A stretch of DNA of 64,000 nucleotides, taken from assembly GCA_963717155.1 (NCBI GenBank), contig OY970326.1, positions 434,001 to 498,000 on the forward strand, given 5' to 3'. This document shows positions 8,540 through 16,756 of this stretch, in pieces. The position numbers were made by a program, and so were the translations under genes. Positions within the stretch are counted from its first letter, which is position 1. Every line of letters starts with the position of its first letter. Source of the DNA: G963717155 sp963717155 (lineage in GTDB: Bacteria > Actinomycetota > Thermoleophilia > Gaiellales > JALYLC01). The notes below the pieces were generated by a model that saw only the letters and a list, made by a program, of their open reading frames with translations, was not told the DNA's origin and made no database searches.

Positions 8540-8613
8540 CGAGGCCGAATGGGAGCGGGCGCGTGTTCGCGCTCGCTCCCGCCGGCGTCCTTTCCTGCGA
8601 ACATGTGTTCGCA

Positions 8614-8961
8614 ATGGGCAACGCCGGAACCCCGCAGGGCCGACTCCGCCGAGCGCTGGCTTCCGGCGATCCGCTGCTGGCCACCACCGCGGCGGCCGAC
8701 GTCGAGCGTCTGGTGCTCGACGACGCGCTCGCACTTGCCGTGCTGCTCGTGCGTGCGTGCGATCGCCGGGGGGGTCGTGCCGCCGCGCGCGCGGCGGGGC
8801 GGTACGCGCTCGAGCTGCCACGCGTCGACATCGAGGAGCTCGGACTGCTGGTCGCCGGGTTCGACCGGCTCGCCCGCGGCGATGGTGCACTCGGGCTGCG
8901 GCTTCTCGTCGAGCGGCGCGGTCTTCCAGCCGTGATGGAGCAGATCGACCGGTCGTCCTAG
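8614..8961 (+). CDS. conserved actinobacterial protein of unknown function
   Basis: Helical protein of about 115 residues beginning MGNAGTPQGRLRRAL and including VLDDALALAVLLVRACDRRG. I recall similar short GxPQGRLxRAL proteins from many actinobacteria without a known function. ATG 8614 is preferred because the motif begins there; an open frame extends 17 codons further upstream with no better start. The following gene is convergent. Confidence 0.55.
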   Translation: MGNAGTPQGRLRRALASGDPLLATTAAADVERLVLDDALALAVLLVRACDRRGGRAAARAAGRYALELPRVDIEELGLLVAGFDRLARGDGALGLRLLVERRGLPAVMEQIDRSS

Positions 8962-8978
8962 CGGGTCGAGTGCCCGCG

Positions 8979-9941
8979 CTAATCGTCTGCGAGCAATGCC
9001 GCGATGCCCTGCACGCCGGTCCTGTCGGTCACCTCGAAGCGGTGGAGGAGCATCGGGGAGTTCGCATCCTGGACGAGTCCGGAGCTGGTGGTCACAGCGA
9101 GCACATAGCCGGCCTGCTGCGCGAGCTGTTCGACGGCAGGGTCGACCATCCCGTACGGGTAGGCGAGCCATTGAATCGGATGTTCCAGGTAGTGCTGGAG
9201 AGCGAGCCGCGATTGGTGAAGCTGGATGCGGGCCTGGGTCGATCCCACGGCGACGAGGTCGACATGGCTGACGGTGTGCGAGCCGATGTCGAAGCCGTCG
9301 TGCTGCAGGAGCCGCAGCTGGCTCCACAGCATCCACGGGCTCTTGCGCCCGTGGGAGAGCCGATCGGTGATCACGTAGGCCGTGGCGTGCTGGTGGTTGC
9401 GTCGGATCACCGGCGCGGCGTACTCGACGACATCGCGGTATGCGTCATCGAACGTGACGAGCACCGGATCGTGTGGAAGCGGCCGACCGTGCATGAGCGC
9501 GTTCCAGACCTGGAGCTGGGTGACCGTGTGGCCGCCGTGGGAGGCGATCCAGCCCATCTCGGACGCGAACGCGGCAGGAGACACCGTGAGAGCCTGGGTG
9601 ATTGCAGGGAGCCTCGGGTCGGCCCTGTCGATCCGGTGGTACATGAGGACGAGCAGGTCGATGCGCCGTTGCGGCAGCCGCGCCGGCAGGTGCAGCATCG
9701 GCACCCTCCGCGCGTGAACTCGATGTGGCGGCGGCACGAGGGGTACAGGTGGCGCTCGCACGATCGGTGGTCTCGTGACGGTGTGCTGCACGGTGGAGAC
9801 GCGATTCGTGGACGTCTGCCTCGCGCTCCTCGGCTTCGGGCTCGCATGCGTGAGCCATGCGATGGCGCCGATCGTGATCAACGCAAGAAGCAGGAGCGCT
9901 CCGCCGAGCCAGCGGATTCGGACGCGCAGCGATTCGGACAT
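8979..9941 (-). CDS. membrane-anchored polysaccharide deacetylase
   Basis: NodB-homology (carbohydrate esterase 4) protein of 320 residues, anchored by one N-terminal membrane segment (about 12-31) followed by a Pro/Arg-rich linker. Catalytic motifs are present: TFDD at 163-166, the metal-binding SHTVSH at 221-226, and YPYG at 261-264. It probably removes N-acetyl groups from peptidoglycan or an exopolysaccharide outside the membrane. Its 5' end faces ispD divergently with only 61 bases between the chosen starts. The gene is absent from the equivalent Bacillus cluster. Confidence 0.88.
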   Translation of the reverse strand: MSESLRVRIRWLGGALLLLALITIGAIAWLTHASPKPRSARQTSTNRVSTVQHTVTRPPIVRAPPVPLVPPPHRVHARRVPMLHLPARLPQRRIDLLVLMYHRIDRADPRLPAITQALTVSPAAFASEMGWIASHGGHTVTQLQVWNALMHGRPLPHDPVLVTFDDAYRDVVEYAAPVIRRNHQHATAYVITDRLSHGRKSPWMLWSQLRLLQHDGFDIGSHTVSHVDLVAVGSTQARIQLHQSRLALQHYLEHPIQWLAYPYGMVDPAVEQLAQQAGYVLAVTTSSGLVQDANSPMLLHRFEVTDRTGVQGIAALLADD

Positions 9942-10002
9942 CGAGGTGATCTTGCGCCTTTCGCCGCAAGCATGTCGGCGCCTCCCGTGCGCGTCAGTCA
10001 AG

Positions 10003-10701
10003 ATGCTGGTCGTGACCGACGCCGCGTTCCCCGAGGGCTCCGAGGTCTGGGTCATCGTCGTCGGTGCCGGCGCGGGGGAGCGCATGGAGGCGGACCGGCC
10101 GAAGGCGTTCGTGCGCTTCCGCGGACGCACGCTGCTCGCGTCATCGCTGAAGGTCTTCGACGACCATCCCGGCATCGACGGGGTCGTCTGCGTCGTGCCT
10201 TCGGGCTACGAGGAGCGCGCGACCCTGGTGATCGATGATCTGCTCGCGGACAAGGTCGCGGCCGCGGTCGCAGGTGGCGCGACGCGCGTGGCGTCGGTCG
10301 TCGAGGGGCTGCACGCGCTACCCGAGAGCGCCTCGTTCGTGCTCGTGCACGACGCCGCACGCCCGCTCGTGTCGCCCGACGTGGTGGACCGCGTGCTCGA
10401 CGCGCTTGCCGGGGGCGCGGCGGCGGTGATCCCGGGCGTTGCGATTGCGGACACCGTGAAGCGCGTGGAGGGAGGCGTGGTCGTCGAGACGCTGCCACGC
10501 GACGTGCTGGTCGCCGTGCAGACACCGCAGGGTTTCCCGCGCGCGATCCTCGCCGAGGCCCTGACGATGGATGCCACCGGCGCCACGGACTGCGCGTCGC
10601 TTGCCGAGCGCGCCGGCCACCCGGTCACCGTCGTCGCGGGCGATTCCGCGAACTTCAAGATCACGACGCCCGACGATCTCGCGCGCGCCGAGAAGATCTA
10701 G
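10003..10701 (+). CDS. ispD: 2-C-methyl-D-erythritol 4-phosphate cytidylyltransferase
   Basis: Third enzyme of the non-mevalonate isoprenoid pathway, forming CDP-ME from MEP and CTP. The nucleotide-binding loop GAGAGERMEADRPKAF is present near residue 18, followed by VLVHDAARPLVSPD, VAIADTVKR and the closing FKITTPDDLARAE. Length (232 residues) fits the family. ATG 10003 gives a short extension before VWVIVV, where most homologues start; no Shine-Dalgarno is obvious, so the exact start is uncertain. The PHP gene begins two bases after its stop. Confidence 0.93.
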   Translation: MLVVTDAAFPEGSEVWVIVVGAGAGERMEADRPKAFVRFRGRTLLASSLKVFDDHPGIDGVVCVVPSGYEERATLVIDDLLADKVAAAVAGGATRVASVVEGLHALPESASFVLVHDAARPLVSPDVVDRVLDALAGGAAAVIPGVAIADTVKRVEGGVVVETLPRDVLVAVQTPQGFPRAILAEALTMDATGATDCASLAERAGHPVTVVAGDSANFKITTPDDLARAEKI

Positions 10702-10703
10702 CA

Positions 10704-11534
10704 GTGCTGGTCGACTACCACTGCCATCTCGCCCCCGACAGCGAGCGTCTCGGGCCTCGCTGGATGACGCCAGAGCACGTCGCCGGCTATGCCGCTGCCG
10801 CTCGCGCCCGGGGAGTCGCGGAGCTCGCGCTGACCGAGCACTGCCACCGGTTCCGGCAGGCGGCCGGCATCTCGGCTCATCCGTTCTGGAACGAGACGGC
10901 GCACGCCGATCTCGACGCGTACGTCGACGTGCTGGCCGAGGCACGTGACGAGGGTCTGCCGTTGCGCGTCGGCGTCGAGCTCGACTGGCTCGGATCCGCG
11001 CACGTCGACGCTCTGCGCGCGCTCGTGGCGAGCCGCGATCTCGACATCGTCCTCGGCTCGGTGCACTGGCTTGCAGGCGAGATGGTCGACCATCCTGACT
11101 ATCCGATCTGGCAGACACACTCCGTCGCCGAGGTATGGCGGCTCTACTTCGAGCAGCTGCGGGCCGCCGCAAGCTCGGGCCTGTACGACGTGATGGCGCA
11201 TCCTGACCTCCCGAAGGTGTTCGGCCAGCGGCCGCCCGGGGGCGTGCCACAGCACGAGTACGACCAGACGGCTGATGCGTTCGCCGCCGCGGGAGTCGCG
11301 TGCGAGATCTCGACGGCCGGGCTGCGCAAGCAGGCCGCCGAGCTGTATCCGGCGCCCGACTTCCTGCGCGCGTGTGCCGCTCGCGGCGTGCCGATCACGC
11401 TCGCCGCCGACGCGCACCGCGCCGAGGACGTCGGTCGAGACCTCGAGCTCGCCGTGGGACTGGCGGCGGACGCCGGGTACCGCACGGTGACCGCGTTCCG
11501 TGCGCGCGAGCCGCGCCAGGAGCCGCTCGGATGA
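10704..11534 (+). CDS. PHP-domain phosphatase (histidinol-phosphatase HisJ type)
   Basis: 276-residue metal-dependent phosphoesterase of the PHP family. Metal-binding motifs appear in order: DYHCHLAPD at the N-terminus, LTEHCHRF, VGVELDWL, LGSVHWL, MAHPDLPKVF and ADAHRAEDVG. The spacing fits the HisJ/HisK histidinol-phosphatase group, but no histidine genes are nearby, so another phosphomonoester substrate is possible. It starts with GTG two bases after ispD and its stop overlaps the ispF ATG, indicating one operon. Confidence 0.85.
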   Translation: MLVDYHCHLAPDSERLGPRWMTPEHVAGYAAAARARGVAELALTEHCHRFRQAAGISAHPFWNETAHADLDAYVDVLAEARDEGLPLRVGVELDWLGSAHVDALRALVASRDLDIVLGSVHWLAGEMVDHPDYPIWQTHSVAEVWRLYFEQLRAAASSGLYDVMAHPDLPKVFGQRPPGGVPQHEYDQTADAFAAAGVACEISTAGLRKQAAELYPAPDFLRACAARGVPITLAADAHRAEDVGRDLELAVGLAADAGYRTVTAFRAREPRQEPLG

Positions 11535-12010
11535 GCTACCGCGTCGGGACCGGGTTCGACGCGCACCGCCTGGTCGAGGGGCGGGCACTGGTGCTCGGCG
11601 GCGTGACGATCGAGCACGATCGAGGCCTCGAAGGTCATTCCGACGCCGATGTCGTGTGTCACGCCCTGATCGATGCCGTGCTCGGCGCATCGGCGCTCGG
11701 CGACATCGGCGACCTGTTCCCCCCGGACGATCCCCGCTTCGCCGGCGCCGCGAGCATCGAGCTCCTGGCCCGTGCGTGGAAGGACGTCGCGGCGGCGGGA
11801 TACGAGCTCGTCAACTGCGACGCCGTGGTGGTCGCGCAGGCACCCCGGATCGCACCGCATCGCGCGGCGATGCGCGAGCGGATCGCGCTCGCGATCGGAT
11901 GTCACGTCGACCAGGTGTCCGTCCGGGCGACCGGCACGGACGGCCTGGGGTTCGCGGGGCGCGGAGACGGCGTGGCGTGCCAGGCGGTCGCGCTCCTGCG
12001 GCGGCGGTAA
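11531..12010 (+). CDS. ispF: 2-C-methyl-D-erythritol 2,4-cyclodiphosphate synthase
   Basis: Cyclises CDP-ME 2-phosphate in isoprenoid synthesis. The 159 residues contain the zinc motif GTGFDAHR (7-14), GHSDADVVCHALIDA, DIGDLFPP and TGTDGLGFAGRGDG, all typical of the trimeric enzyme. The ATGA overlap with the PHP gene sets the start. ispE is not in the window. Confidence 0.96.
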   Translation: MSYRVGTGFDAHRLVEGRALVLGGVTIEHDRGLEGHSDADVVCHALIDAVLGASALGDIGDLFPPDDPRFAGAASIELLARAWKDVAAAGYELVNCDAVVVAQAPRIAPHRAAMRERIALAIGCHVDQVSVRATGTDGLGFAGRGDGVACQAVALLRRR

Positions 12011-12061
12011 CGATCTCGTTACGTCTTCCGGCGTACGCTGGCTCTCACCGGTGGAGTCTCG

Positions 12062-13309
12062 ATGCAGATGAGCAGGAATGCGGGGAGCGTGGCGCTGCCC
12101 GGCCCCACGGGCGCGCGTTCGCGCTCGTCGCTGGTCGCACTGGTCGCGGGCGTCGTGCTGGTCGTCCTCGTCGTCGCGATCGTGCCGCTTGCCTACGCCG
12201 CACACGAGACGGTCGACGCGGTCTTCCCGATCGCCTTCGCCCCGTCGTTCGGAGCGGTCGGGGCGATCGTCGCTCTGCGTCAGCCGAGAAATCCGATCGG
12301 CTGGATCCTGCTCGCCGTGGCGCTCCTCGTCGGCGGCTCCTTCGATGTCGAGACCTACTCGTACCTGATCTACCACGTCGGGGATCACGGACTGCCACTC
12401 GGTCGACTCGCCGTCGCGCTCGCGCCGTGCTGGTATCCGGGGTTGGTGCTCCTGCCCCTTCCGATCCTGCTCTTTCCCGAGGGCAGGCTGCCGTCGCGCC
12501 GCTGGCGCTGGGCGCTGTGGGTGTATGCGGCGAGTGGTGCGGTGACCCTCGCGACGGTGGCCTGGCTCGATGCCCCGGCGCTCTTCGCTCGCCACATCCG
12601 GGTCGATGGATCCGGGCAGATCAGGGCGATCGACTATCCGAGCGGCTGGGAGTCGGTGGCCCTCCACGCAGCGCTCTTGCCATTCCTGGCGTTGAGCATC
12701 GCATTCGTGCTTCGACAGCTGCTCGCGTTCCACGGGTCGACGGGCGCACGTCGCCAGCAGCTGAAGGCGATGTTGAGCGGGGGTGCCATCGCAATCGGGG
12801 GACTTCTCGTCTCGCTGCTCGCAGGAAGCCTGTCCGGCCAGTTCTGGTACGCCGTCAGCAACGGAGCGTTCCTCGCGGTGAACGCCTTACCGATCGGGAT
12901 CGGCGTCGGAATCCTGCGCTACCGCCTGTACGACATCGATCGACTCGTCAGTCGCACGCTGTCGTACGCGATCCTGACCGCCCTGCTCGTTGGCATCTAC
13001 GTCGGCGTGGTCACGCTCGCCACGCGCGCGCTGCCGTTCTCCTCGCCGATTGGCGTGGCCGCCTCGACGCTGGCCGCCGCCGCGCTGTTCAACCCCCTCC
13101 GAACCCGAATCCAGCACATCGTCGATCGTCGCTTCAATCGTGCGCGCTACGACGCCGAGGCGATCGTCGCGACCTTCACGGCGCATCTGCGCGACGCGAT
13201 CGACCTGGAGACCGTCCAGATGCGCCTCGGCGAGGCGGTCGACCGGACAGTCGAACCCGGTCTCGTCTCGCTCTGGATCCGGCCGCCGGTCACGCCGCCG
13301 AGGGTCTAG
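12062..13309 (+). CDS. polytopic membrane protein resembling a kinase-less sensor domain
   Basis: 415-residue protein with about eight hydrophobic segments. Motifs such as RQPRNPIGWILL, LPLPILLFPEGRLPSRRW and LRYRLYDIDRLVSRTLSY are, to my knowledge, those of the N-terminal sensor part of actinobacterial histidine kinases. Homologues continue into GAF and HATPase domains; this one stops about 60 residues after the last membrane segment with no H-box or ATP-binding motifs. GGTGGAG precedes the ATG. A non-catalytic receptor or a truncated kinase are both possible. Confidence 0.65.
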   Translation: MQMSRNAGSVALPGPTGARSRSSLVALVAGVVLVVLVVAIVPLAYAAHETVDAVFPIAFAPSFGAVGAIVALRQPRNPIGWILLAVALLVGGSFDVETYSYLIYHVGDHGLPLGRLAVALAPCWYPGLVLLPLPILLFPEGRLPSRRWRWALWVYAASGAVTLATVAWLDAPALFARHIRVDGSGQIRAIDYPSGWESVALHAALLPFLALSIAFVLRQLLAFHGSTGARRQQLKAMLSGGAIAIGGLLVSLLAGSLSGQFWYAVSNGAFLAVNALPIGIGVGILRYRLYDIDRLVSRTLSYAILTALLVGIYVGVVTLATRALPFSSPIGVAASTLAAAALFNPLRTRIQHIVDRRFNRARYDAEAIVATFTAHLRDAIDLETVQMRLGEAVDRTVEPGLVSLWIRPPVTPPRV

Positions 13310-13312
13310 CTC

Positions 13313-14287
13313 CTACGGGACCAGCACGCCGCGCTCGAGGGTCAGCGTTCCGTCGACCCAGACGCTGGCATCGGCCATGACGCCGTCGACGTGGATCGTG
13401 GCCTTGTTGTCGCCGCCGTAGTTGCCCTCGTTGTCACCGAACGCGACGTGGGCCGTCCCGAGCACCTTCTCGTCGGTGATGATCGAGCCGGTCAGTCGCG
13501 CCTGGTCGTTCGTGCCGATGCCGAGCTCGGCGACGATGTCGGCACCCTCGCCGGCCTCTGCGATGACCGTCCGCACACGATCGGCCTCGGCGCCGCCGCC
13601 GACGTCGACGATCCGTCCGCCCTCGAACGTGAGCGCGATCGGTCGCTGGAGGATCCCCAGCCCGGGGACCGCGATCGAGCAGTCGATCACGCAGACACCC
13701 TCCGCGCCGGATCGAATCGGCGCGATGTAGACCTCGCCGCCGGGCAGGTTCCCGAACGCGCCGCGGCCGGTCACGCGCCCGTCGTCGATCAGCCACGACC
13801 GACCCGAGAGATCGAAGGTGCAGTCCGTGCCTGCGGGCGTGGTGACGCGGACGTACTGCCGTCCCTCGAGTCGCTCGACGATCGCTGCGGAGAGCGTCTG
13901 GACGGCCTCGTAATCGGCCGACATCTCGTGCGTGAGGATGTCCTCGTCGATCTCGGCGCCGAACGCGACGCGCGTTCCCGTCTCTCGCGCCCGCTCGTAG
14001 ATCGGAAAGCGGTGCGCTCCGAACTCGGATGGCGCAGTCGAGCCGATCCAGAAGAGCACGGCGTCGACCTCCGAGAGGGATGCGACGAACGGGGAGTCGG
14101 GAGTCGAGATCGGCCGCGTGGAGTCCGGGAGCACCGTCATGCTGACGCCTGCTCCGGCTGCGGCAGCGGCGTCGCACACGCGCAGCCCGGCGTCGATGAG
14201 CGACTCGTCGACGAGCACGGCGACGCGCTCGCCCGGCACGACGCCGAGACACCGGATCGCGTTGACGGCCCACACGGGCAGGGTCAC
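13313..14287 (-). CDS. M29-like aminopeptidase / NicX-like metalloprotein
   Basis: 324-residue member of the thermophilic aminopeptidase (M29) superfamily, which also includes 2,5-dihydroxypyridine dioxygenase. The conserved C-terminal metal region is visible: GNLPGGEVYIAP (about 185), ELGIGTN (about 250), GTAHVAFGDN (about 275) and the following NKATIHVDGVM. The start is GTG 14287, overlapping the mutY stop by four bases, so the two are translationally coupled. Whether it is a peptidase or a dioxygenase cannot be decided here. Confidence 0.75.
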   Translation of the reverse strand: MTLPVWAVNAIRCLGVVPGERVAVLVDESLIDAGLRVCDAAAAAGAGVSMTVLPDSTRPISTPDSPFVASLSEVDAVLFWIGSTAPSEFGAHRFPIYERARETGTRVAFGAEIDEDILTHEMSADYEAVQTLSAAIVERLEGRQYVRVTTPAGTDCTFDLSGRSWLIDDGRVTGRGAFGNLPGGEVYIAPIRSGAEGVCVIDCSIAVPGLGILQRPIALTFEGGRIVDVGGGAEADRVRTVIAEAGEGADIVAELGIGTNDQARLTGSIITDEKVLGTAHVAFGDNEGNYGGDNKATIHVDGVMADASVWVDGTLTLERGVLVP

Positions 14288-15069
14288 CTGGATACCTCCT
14301 CGGGGAGCGCGACGAGGCCGTCGCGCAGGATCACGAGCCCGTCGCGCTCGAGGCCTTCAAGCGTCGCGGCATCGTAGTTCGAAGCGGGCTGGGGCCCGGC
14401 GTGCAGCGCGCGGACCAGCGCGGCCCGGCGTGCGCGCGTCGAGCCCTCGAACGGCCCCTGCTTGCGCAGCGGGTCGAAGCGCAGACCGCGCGAGGGGCAG
14501 CCCTCGGCGAGCGGACATCGGTCGCAGCGTGGGATGCGCGCGAGACACACGGTCGCCCCGAGGTCGAACAGCGCCTGGTTCCACTCCCAGGCGCGGTCTG
14601 TCGGCGGCGGGGCGTCGTCACGGCCGAGCGCGCGGCCGAGGACACGTCGGGCATTCACGTCGACGGTCGTCAGCTGCGCGTCGAAGGCGAAGCACGCGAC
14701 GGCGCTCGCGGTGTAGGGGCCGATGCCGGGCAGCATCCGCAGCTCCTCCGGGGTGCGCGGGAAGCCCCCCGCAGCGACCACCGCGCGCGCGGCCCGCTGG
14801 AGGTTGATCGCCCGGCGGTTGTAGCCGAGGCCGGACCAGGCGCGCACGACGTCGGCGGTGCTCGCCGCGGCCAGCGCCTCGACTGTCGGCCAGCGCTCGA
14901 GCCAGGCCGTCCAGCGCTCGATGACGCGTGAGACCTGCGTCTGCTGGAGCATGATCTCGCTCACGAGAATCTCATACGGATCGCTCGTCCGCCGCCACGG
15001 AAGATCACGTCCGTTTTGGCTAAACCACGCCAAAAGATCGGCCTGCAGCTCGTCGAGCGTCATCGCCAC
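14284..15069 (-). CDS. mutY: A/G-specific adenine glycosylase MutY
   Basis: Removes adenine mispaired with 8-oxoguanine. Visible features are SEIMLQQTQV with the catalytic Glu, the helix-hairpin-helix LPGIGPYTA, the catalytic Asp in TTVDVNARRV, and a 4Fe-4S ligand set with C-x6-C-x2-C-x5-C spacing (CLARIPRCDRCPLAEGC). The protein (about 261 residues) lacks the C-terminal NUDIX-like domain, as in many actinobacteria. GTG 15069 is preferred because TACGCT lies nine bases upstream; ATG 15063 is the alternative. Confidence 0.92.
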   Translation of the reverse strand: MAMTLDELQADLLAWFSQNGRDLPWRRTSDPYEILVSEIMLQQTQVSRVIERWTAWLERWPTVEALAAASTADVVRAWSGLGYNRRAINLQRAARAVVAAGGFPRTPEELRMLPGIGPYTASAVACFAFDAQLTTVDVNARRVLGRALGRDDAPPPTDRAWEWNQALFDLGATVCLARIPRCDRCPLAEGCPSRGLRFDPLRKQGPFEGSTRARRAALVRALHAGPQPASNYDAATLEGLERDGLVILRDGLVALPEEVSR

Positions 15070-15078
15070 CGTCGCCCG

Positions 15079-15084
15079 AGCGTA
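15079..15084 (-). promoter_or_regulatory. -10 box of mutY
   Basis: TACGCT on the minus strand, nine bases before GTG 15069, with no ribosome binding site. It is consistent with a leaderless message. Confidence 0.35.
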
Positions 15085-15604
15085 CCCGCTCGCATGGTTC
15101 GTGCGAACACCGTGCCAACACCCGGCAGCGACGCGTGGACGACGGGAGTGGAGATTCGGCGAGACGGCGACCGGCACCTGCCTAGCGTCGCAGGCGATGC
15201 ACGAACCCGCCCCATCTCCAGAGAGGCTGCCTCCATCCGACTCGGCGTCAGCGTCGGCTCGATCGACAACCTGCGCGCCGCCGACGAGATCGTTTCGTTC
15301 AAGATCCTCGGCAGCAGGCGAACGCATCGAAGTGCGGTTCCGCGGCGCGCCTCCGCCGGGCGCGACTCTCTATCTCGCGTGTGCGGAGCGCCAGGTCGTC
15401 CTCCGCGGCTGCTTGACGATCAGCGCCATGCCTCTCGGGGTCGATTCGCAGCTGGCCTGGATCGAAGACGAGCATGGAACCGAACGTTCGAACCGTATCC
15501 CGCCTGATCTAGAGCACCTCCGTGGGTTCAGGGCCGCGTCCGGCGGGGGCAGAACGTCGGAGTGCTATTCGGGCGCGCCAGACTCGAGTGTTCGCTTCAC
15601 GTGG
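15085..15604. other. 520-base stretch without a convincing gene
   Basis: No frame here has a ribosome binding site, a family match and a sensible length together. On the plus strand an HTH-like stretch (SREAASIRLGVSVGSIDNL, about 15220-15290) is followed, after a change of frame, by a strand-rich sequence (GATLYLACAERQVVLRG, about 15355-15410). This could be a decayed small gene. The right edge is the 3' end of rnhB. Confidence 0.3.
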
Positions 15605-16465
15605 CTACACCTCGCGGTCGACGCCGTTCGTCTCGCCGAGCAGCAGCCGGTGGATGAACGCGGTGCGGGTTTCGCGTGGGAGACGCCGCTCGTCCGTCCA
15701 GAGCCCGTCTGAGATCGTGGGCGTCTCGAGCAGATACCTCGCCAGCTCTTTGGTGGGCAGCTCGCGGAGGGTGGCCCGGCCCGGCTTCTCCGGTCGAACG
15801 GTGAGGACGTCGGCGGCAACGTCGTCGTCGGTCGAGCAGCCGATGTTGAAGCTCATTCGGTGCAGCCCGGGGATCCGCTCGAGCTCGGCGATCGCTGCCA
15901 GGTGCTCCGGCGTCCCGTAGCCGTTGTGGCGCTCGAAGCCGTAGGCGGGGTAGCGCTCGCCGAGACGAGCCATGAGCTGATCGCGGGCTACCTTGGCCAC
16001 GATCGAGGCGGCCGCGATCGTGGCGCTGGTCGCGTCTCCCTGCGGAATCCACTCGTGCGCGGGCGCCGACGCGCCGAGCGGACGGCGACCGTCTCCGTCG
16101 ACGAGACGAAGCTGCGCCCGTTCGCCGACGCCGGTGAGCGCCCCCTCGAGGCAGGTCGCGTTGGCGGGATCGATCCTATCCCGGTCGATCTGCCCGGCGG
16201 GTACCGAGACGAGCGAGACGACCTCTGCGTGGAGGAGCACGTCCTGTGCGAGCCGCTCGCGCGTGGAGTGCGAAAGGCGCTTCGAGTCGTTGAGCTCGTT
16301 GAGGAATGCTCTGGTCGCGTCCTCGCCGGCGAGCCGCTCGATGTCGAAGAGTACCCCCGCAGCCATGATCGGGCCGGCCAGCGACGCGCGACCCACCTCG
16401 TCGGCGCCTGCGATCAGCCGAACGTCGCGGGCGAGGTCGTGGACCAGGCGGGGAGAGTCGCTCAC
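15605..16465 (-). CDS. rnhB: ribonuclease HII
   Basis: Cleaves RNA in RNA-DNA hybrids, including single misincorporated ribonucleotides. The DEDD metal site is visible: GADEVGRASLAGP near residue 20, LVDGDGRRPLG near 122 and ATIAAASIVAKVARD near 150, with HNGYGTPEH near 180. At 286 residues it is longer than E. coli RnhB because of a C-terminal extension. Its GTG start and first 17 codons are duplicated upstream in a 56-bp tandem repeat. Confidence 0.95.
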   Translation of the reverse strand: MSDSPRLVHDLARDVRLIAGADEVGRASLAGPIMAAGVLFDIERLAGEDATRAFLNELNDSKRLSHSTRERLAQDVLLHAEVVSLVSVPAGQIDRDRIDPANATCLEGALTGVGERAQLRLVDGDGRRPLGASAPAHEWIPQGDATSATIAAASIVAKVARDQLMARLGERYPAYGFERHNGYGTPEHLAAIAELERIPGLHRMSFNIGCSTDDDVAADVLTVRPEKPGRATLRELPTKELARYLLETPTISDGLWTDERRLPRETRTAFIHRLLLGETNGVDREV

Positions 16466-16521
16466 GGAGCCAGCCTAACGTCGCGGGCGAGGTCGTGGAT
16501 CAGGCGAGGAGAGTCGGTCAC
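16462..16521 (-). CDS. 19-codon upstream ORF copying the RnhB N-terminus
   Basis: The outer copy of the tandem repeat encodes VTDSPRLIHDLARDVRLAP, nearly the first residues of RnhB (VSDSPRLVHDLARDVRL). It ends at a TGA that overlaps the rnhB GTG in GTGA. A ribosome ending here could restart on rnhB. It may be translated as a leader or be a by-product of the duplication. Confidence 0.45.
   Translation of the reverse strand: MTDSPRLIHDLARDVRLAP
16472..16477 (-). promoter_or_regulatory. inner -10 box of rnhB
   Basis: TAGGCT, six bases before GTG 16465. An identical box sits 56 bases upstream because of the tandem duplication. Confidence 0.4.
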
Positions 16522-16527
16522 GGAGCC

Positions 16528-16533
16528 AGCCTA
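16528..16533 (-). promoter_or_regulatory. outer (duplicated) -10 box upstream of rnhB
   Basis: TAGGCT, six bases before the GTG of the 19-codon upstream frame. If used, its transcript would be leaderless for the short frame and carry rnhB second. Confidence 0.35.
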
Positions 16534-16639
16534 ACGTCGGTCGGGAGCCTGCCGTCCGGGATCGCCGTCGAGGAGCAGGCCGCGCGACTCGCCCGCAAGA
16601 TCGGCGGTGCGGACGGGGCGAGCGATGCACGAGCGCAAA

Positions 16640-16659
16640 TTCTGCACGATCGTGCAGAA
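16640..16659. promoter_or_regulatory. hip operator O1 (perfect 20-bp palindrome)
   Basis: Perfect palindrome with core TGCACGATCGTGCA (16643-16656), centred at 16649/16650. It is the first of three related sites upstream of the hipB-like gene. Confidence 0.65.
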
Positions 16660-16692
16660 GTTGGCCCGGCGAGCGCCGGTGACGGTCAAATA

Positions 16693-16706
16693 TGCATGAT
16701 CGTGCT
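16693..16706. promoter_or_regulatory. hip operator O2
   Basis: TGCATGATCGTGCT, an imperfect version of O1, centred at 16699/16700, exactly 50 bases after O1. Confidence 0.55.
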
Positions 16707-16737
16707 CAAACCGGGGTTCCACGACGTGAATCCACGC

Positions 16738-16743
16738 TAATAT
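16738..16743 (+). promoter_or_regulatory. -10 box of the hip operon
   Basis: TAATAT, close to consensus, eight bases before the hipB-like ATG. It lies between operators O2 and O3, so a repressor on both would block it. Confidence 0.5.
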
Positions 16744-16756
16744 GCGCGATCATGCA
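16743..16756. promoter_or_regulatory. hip operator O3, over the start codon
   Basis: TGCGCGATCATGCA, centred at 16749/16750, exactly 50 bases after O2. It overlaps the end of the -10 box and the ATG of the regulator gene. Confidence 0.55.

Larger units (their letters stand above)
16421..16532. repeat. 56-bp tandem duplication at the rnhB start
   Basis: Two copies (16421-16476 and 16477-16532) differ at three bases. Each contains, on the minus strand, TAGGCT, six bases, GTG and the first codons of rnhB. A few bases of a third copy follow at 16533. The duplication therefore copied a complete promoter-start module. Confidence 0.85.

Noticed and set aside
12062..13309. Functional histidine kinase
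   Set aside because: No H-box, N-box or G-box follows the membrane part before the stop codon.
16531..16722. 63-codon minus-strand frame between rnhB and hipB
   Set aside because: It runs through the hip operators and lacks a start signal; the palindromes explain the sequence better.
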